Assembly (NCBI RefSeq): GCF_001278035.1
Contig: NZ_CP009452.1
Coordinates: 467,501 to 531,500 of the forward strand
DNA length: 64,000 nucleotides
Reading direction: 5' to 3'
Source of the DNA: Sphingopyxis sp. 113P3
GTDB taxonomy: Bacteria; Pseudomonadota; Alphaproteobacteria; Sphingomonadales; Sphingomonadaceae
The first letter of the stretch is position 1. Each line of letters starts with the position of its first letter. The position numbers were made by a program, and so were the translations under genes. Of this stretch, positions 62,592 through 64,000 are shown in pieces. The notes under the pieces are model-generated. The model made no database searches. It was given only the letters and a program-made list of their open reading frames with translations, and had not been told where the DNA came from.

Positions 62592-63719
62592 GTGGCGAGC
62601 GACGGCGAGGATGACGGCATTCCGGCGGCCAGCGGTTCGCCGGATGCCTCGCTGACGCAGGACGACAGCTTTACCGCAACGAGCCATGCGGGCCTCACCT
62701 ACCCATGGGGCGAGGCTGCCCCCGGGACGGGCGAGACGATCCGCATCGCCAACGGGATCCGCTGGGCGCGCATCCCGATGCCGGGCTCGCTCGGCCACAT
62801 CAACAGCTGGCTTCTTGACGATGCGGATGGGGTTGCGGTCGTCGACACCGGCGTCTGCCTTACGCTGTGCTCCGACGCCTGGAAGGCGCTCTATGCGGGC
62901 GCGCTGAAAGGAGTGCCGATCACGCGCGTCATCGGCACCCATCTGCACCCCGACCATATCGGACTTGCCGGCTGGATCGCGAAGAAGCATGGCGTGAAGC
63001 TGTGGATGACGCGCGGCGAAATGCTCACCGCCCGGATGATCGTGAACGACACGAGCGAAACCGTCCCTGACGAGGCGCTCCGGCAGTCGCGCGCCGCGGG
63101 CTGGGACGAGGCGGCGATCGAGCGGCAGAAGAGCGAGGGCTGGGGCCGGTTCGGCATGATGGTTTTCCCCCTGCCGCGCAGCTATGTGCGAATAAAGGAC
63201 GGCGACCGCATCGACATGGGCGCGCATCAGTGGCGCGTCGTCACGGGCTCCGGCCATAGTCCTGAACATGCCTGTCTATGGAACGAGCGCGAGGGTGTGC
63301 TCGTGTCGGGCGACCAGGTCCTCCCCCGGATCAGCTCGAATGTGTCGGTCAATATTACCGAACCCGATGCCGATCCGTTGGGCGAATGGCTCGCGTCGAT
63401 CGACAAGCTGCTCGGCCTCGTTCCTCCCGACGTAATCACCTGCCCTGCGCACGGCGAGCCCTTCAAGGGGCTTCATGTTCGCTTGTCCGCGCTGCGCGAT
63501 GAACACCGGATGCGGCTCTACCGGCTCGCCGAGACGATCGCCGACACGCCAATGCGCGCAGTCGACTGCTTCCCCCTGCTGTTCAACCGCCCGATCGGTG
63601 AGCATAATCAGGGTCTTGCAACCGGTGAAGCGCTCGCTCATCTCAAGCGTCTCGAAATCGAAGGACGGGTGCGAAAGGAAGACCGCGACGGTGTCTGGTG
63701 GTATCACGGAATGGTGTAA
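62592..63719 (+). CDS. MBL-fold metallo-hydrolase
   Basis: A 375-residue metallo-beta-lactamase-fold protein with HLHPDHIG (His117, His119, Asp121, His122), SGHSPEHACLW, VLVSGDQVLP and TCPAHGEPFKG. It starts with GTG three bases after the TrcR stop, so the two are translationally linked. The C-terminal region (from about 320) resembles a winged helix (HLKRLEIEGRVRKEDRDGVWWY). The substrate is not known. A distinct branch from the LACTB2-like gene at 20.4 kb. Confidence 0.82.
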   Translation: MASDGEDDGIPAASGSPDASLTQDDSFTATSHAGLTYPWGEAAPGTGETIRIANGIRWARIPMPGSLGHINSWLLDDADGVAVVDTGVCLTLCSDAWKALYAGALKGVPITRVIGTHLHPDHIGLAGWIAKKHGVKLWMTRGEMLTARMIVNDTSETVPDEALRQSRAAGWDEAAIERQKSEGWGRFGMMVFPLPRSYVRIKDGDRIDMGAHQWRVVTGSGHSPEHACLWNEREGVLVSGDQVLPRISSNVSVNITEPDADPLGEWLASIDKLLGLVPPDVITCPAHGEPFKGLHVRLSALRDEHRMRLYRLAETIADTPMRAVDCFPLLFNRPIGEHNQGLATGEALAHLKRLEIEGRVRKEDRDGVWWYHGMV

Positions 63720-63743
63720 CGCCGTCAGGCTGCTGGCCTCGCC

Positions 63744-64000
63744 TCAATCTCCCCGGTGCATGACCCAGCTGAATGCCAGCGCGTTGAAGATGGTGTAGAG
63801 GCCGTAGAGCAGCAGCCCGGTAAACCAGTTGCGCGTCGCGATCGCCATTGCACCAACGAGCAGCAAGAATTCGAAGACATAGGTCACATGAGGTCCGACG
63901 CGGTCGGCGAGGGGCCGCACCATCTGCTGCACCAGCGGGTCATCACTCTCCATAAAGGCGCGATGCATCGCGAAATTGCCCACGCCGGCGCAGAAAATGG
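63744..64000 (-). CDS. Membrane protein, cut by the window edge
   Basis: About 85 residues of a minus-strand gene whose start is beyond 64000. The visible part reads IFCAGVGNFAMHRAFMESDDPLVQ ... and ends with two hydrophobic segments (TYVFEFLLLVGAMAIA and WFTGLLLYGLYTIFNALAF). The family is not recognised. The stop is 24 bases from the convergent MBL gene. Confidence 0.7.
   Translation of the reverse strand, partial: IFCAGVGNFAMHRAFMESDDPLVQQMVRPLADRVGPHVTYVFEFLLLVGAMAIATRNWFTGLLLYGLYTIFNALAFSWVMHRGD

Overview
The window is about 64 kb of high-GC DNA (impression about 65% G+C) whose gene content points to an alphaproteobacterium of the Sphingomonadales, most likely near Sphingopyxis. The pointers are a TrcR/DUF1013 cell-cycle regulator, a LinKLMN-type MCE transporter, an NDUFAF7-like methyltransferase next to lgt, and an acyl-CoA dehydrogenase next to a phosphotransferase-DUF6285 protein. 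This is inference; no rRNA is present. Most of the window is ordinary chromosome: central metabolism, cell envelope, lipid oxidation, transport. I see no rRNA, convincing tRNA, CRISPR array or prophage. One intact IS element is present.

Layout. 1-4 kb: tail of a peptidase-like gene, small lipoprotein, aqpZ, then fadD-galU on the minus strand. 4-10 kb: fused pabB-pabC, aspartate-type aminotransferase, a tiny membrane protein coupled to an exported MsrA, a serine-hydrolase lipoprotein and a small lipoprotein. 10-18 kb: sucC, etfB-etfA, a frameshifted enoyl-CoA hydratase, a TonB_C-like secreted protein, phosphotransferase and acyl-CoA dehydrogenase. 18-24 kb: blaI-like repressor with M56 peptidase, an MBL hydrolase, DUF4230 protein, a membrane protein and nadA. 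24-25.6 kb: a 1-kb non-coding block with a strongly structured candidate RNA, then two tandem GlsB/YeaQ-type membrane proteins. 25.7-32 kb: RND adaptor and permease, DUF445 protein. 32-39 kb: SDR, pepN, the four-gene lin/mla operon and a HAD hydrolase. 39-46 kb: minus-strand lgt, methyltransferase, GNAT, pgeF, MHS transporter and Cys/Met PLP enzyme. 46-55 kb: acyl-CoA synthetase, cytochrome b with molybdenum lipoprotein and cfa, aminotransferase, argG, threonine aldolase and DMT transporter. 55-64 kb: murA, ABC-F ATPase with a leader ORF, corA, GNAT, secreted protein, the IS, trcR, MBL hydrolase and a truncated membrane gene.

How the genes work together. fadD, the second acyl-CoA synthetase, the acyl-CoA dehydrogenase, etfBA and the broken enoyl-CoA hydratase form a dispersed acyl-CoA oxidation set. 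A LiuR-like palindrome before etfB and related half-sites before three of the other genes suggest shared control. Envelope functions are also concentrated here: lgt, murA, pgeF, the MCE transporter, cfa, RND efflux and BlaI/M56.

Best leads: (1) the unassigned structured RNA at about 24115-24510; (2) a 33-codon leader ORF whose start codon and that of the ABC-F gene sit in opposite arms of a perfect 10-bp inverted repeat (58359-58420); (3) an IS inserted with a 5-bp target duplication directly against the apparent promoter of trcR; (4) operators in front of etfB, blaI and the msrA unit.
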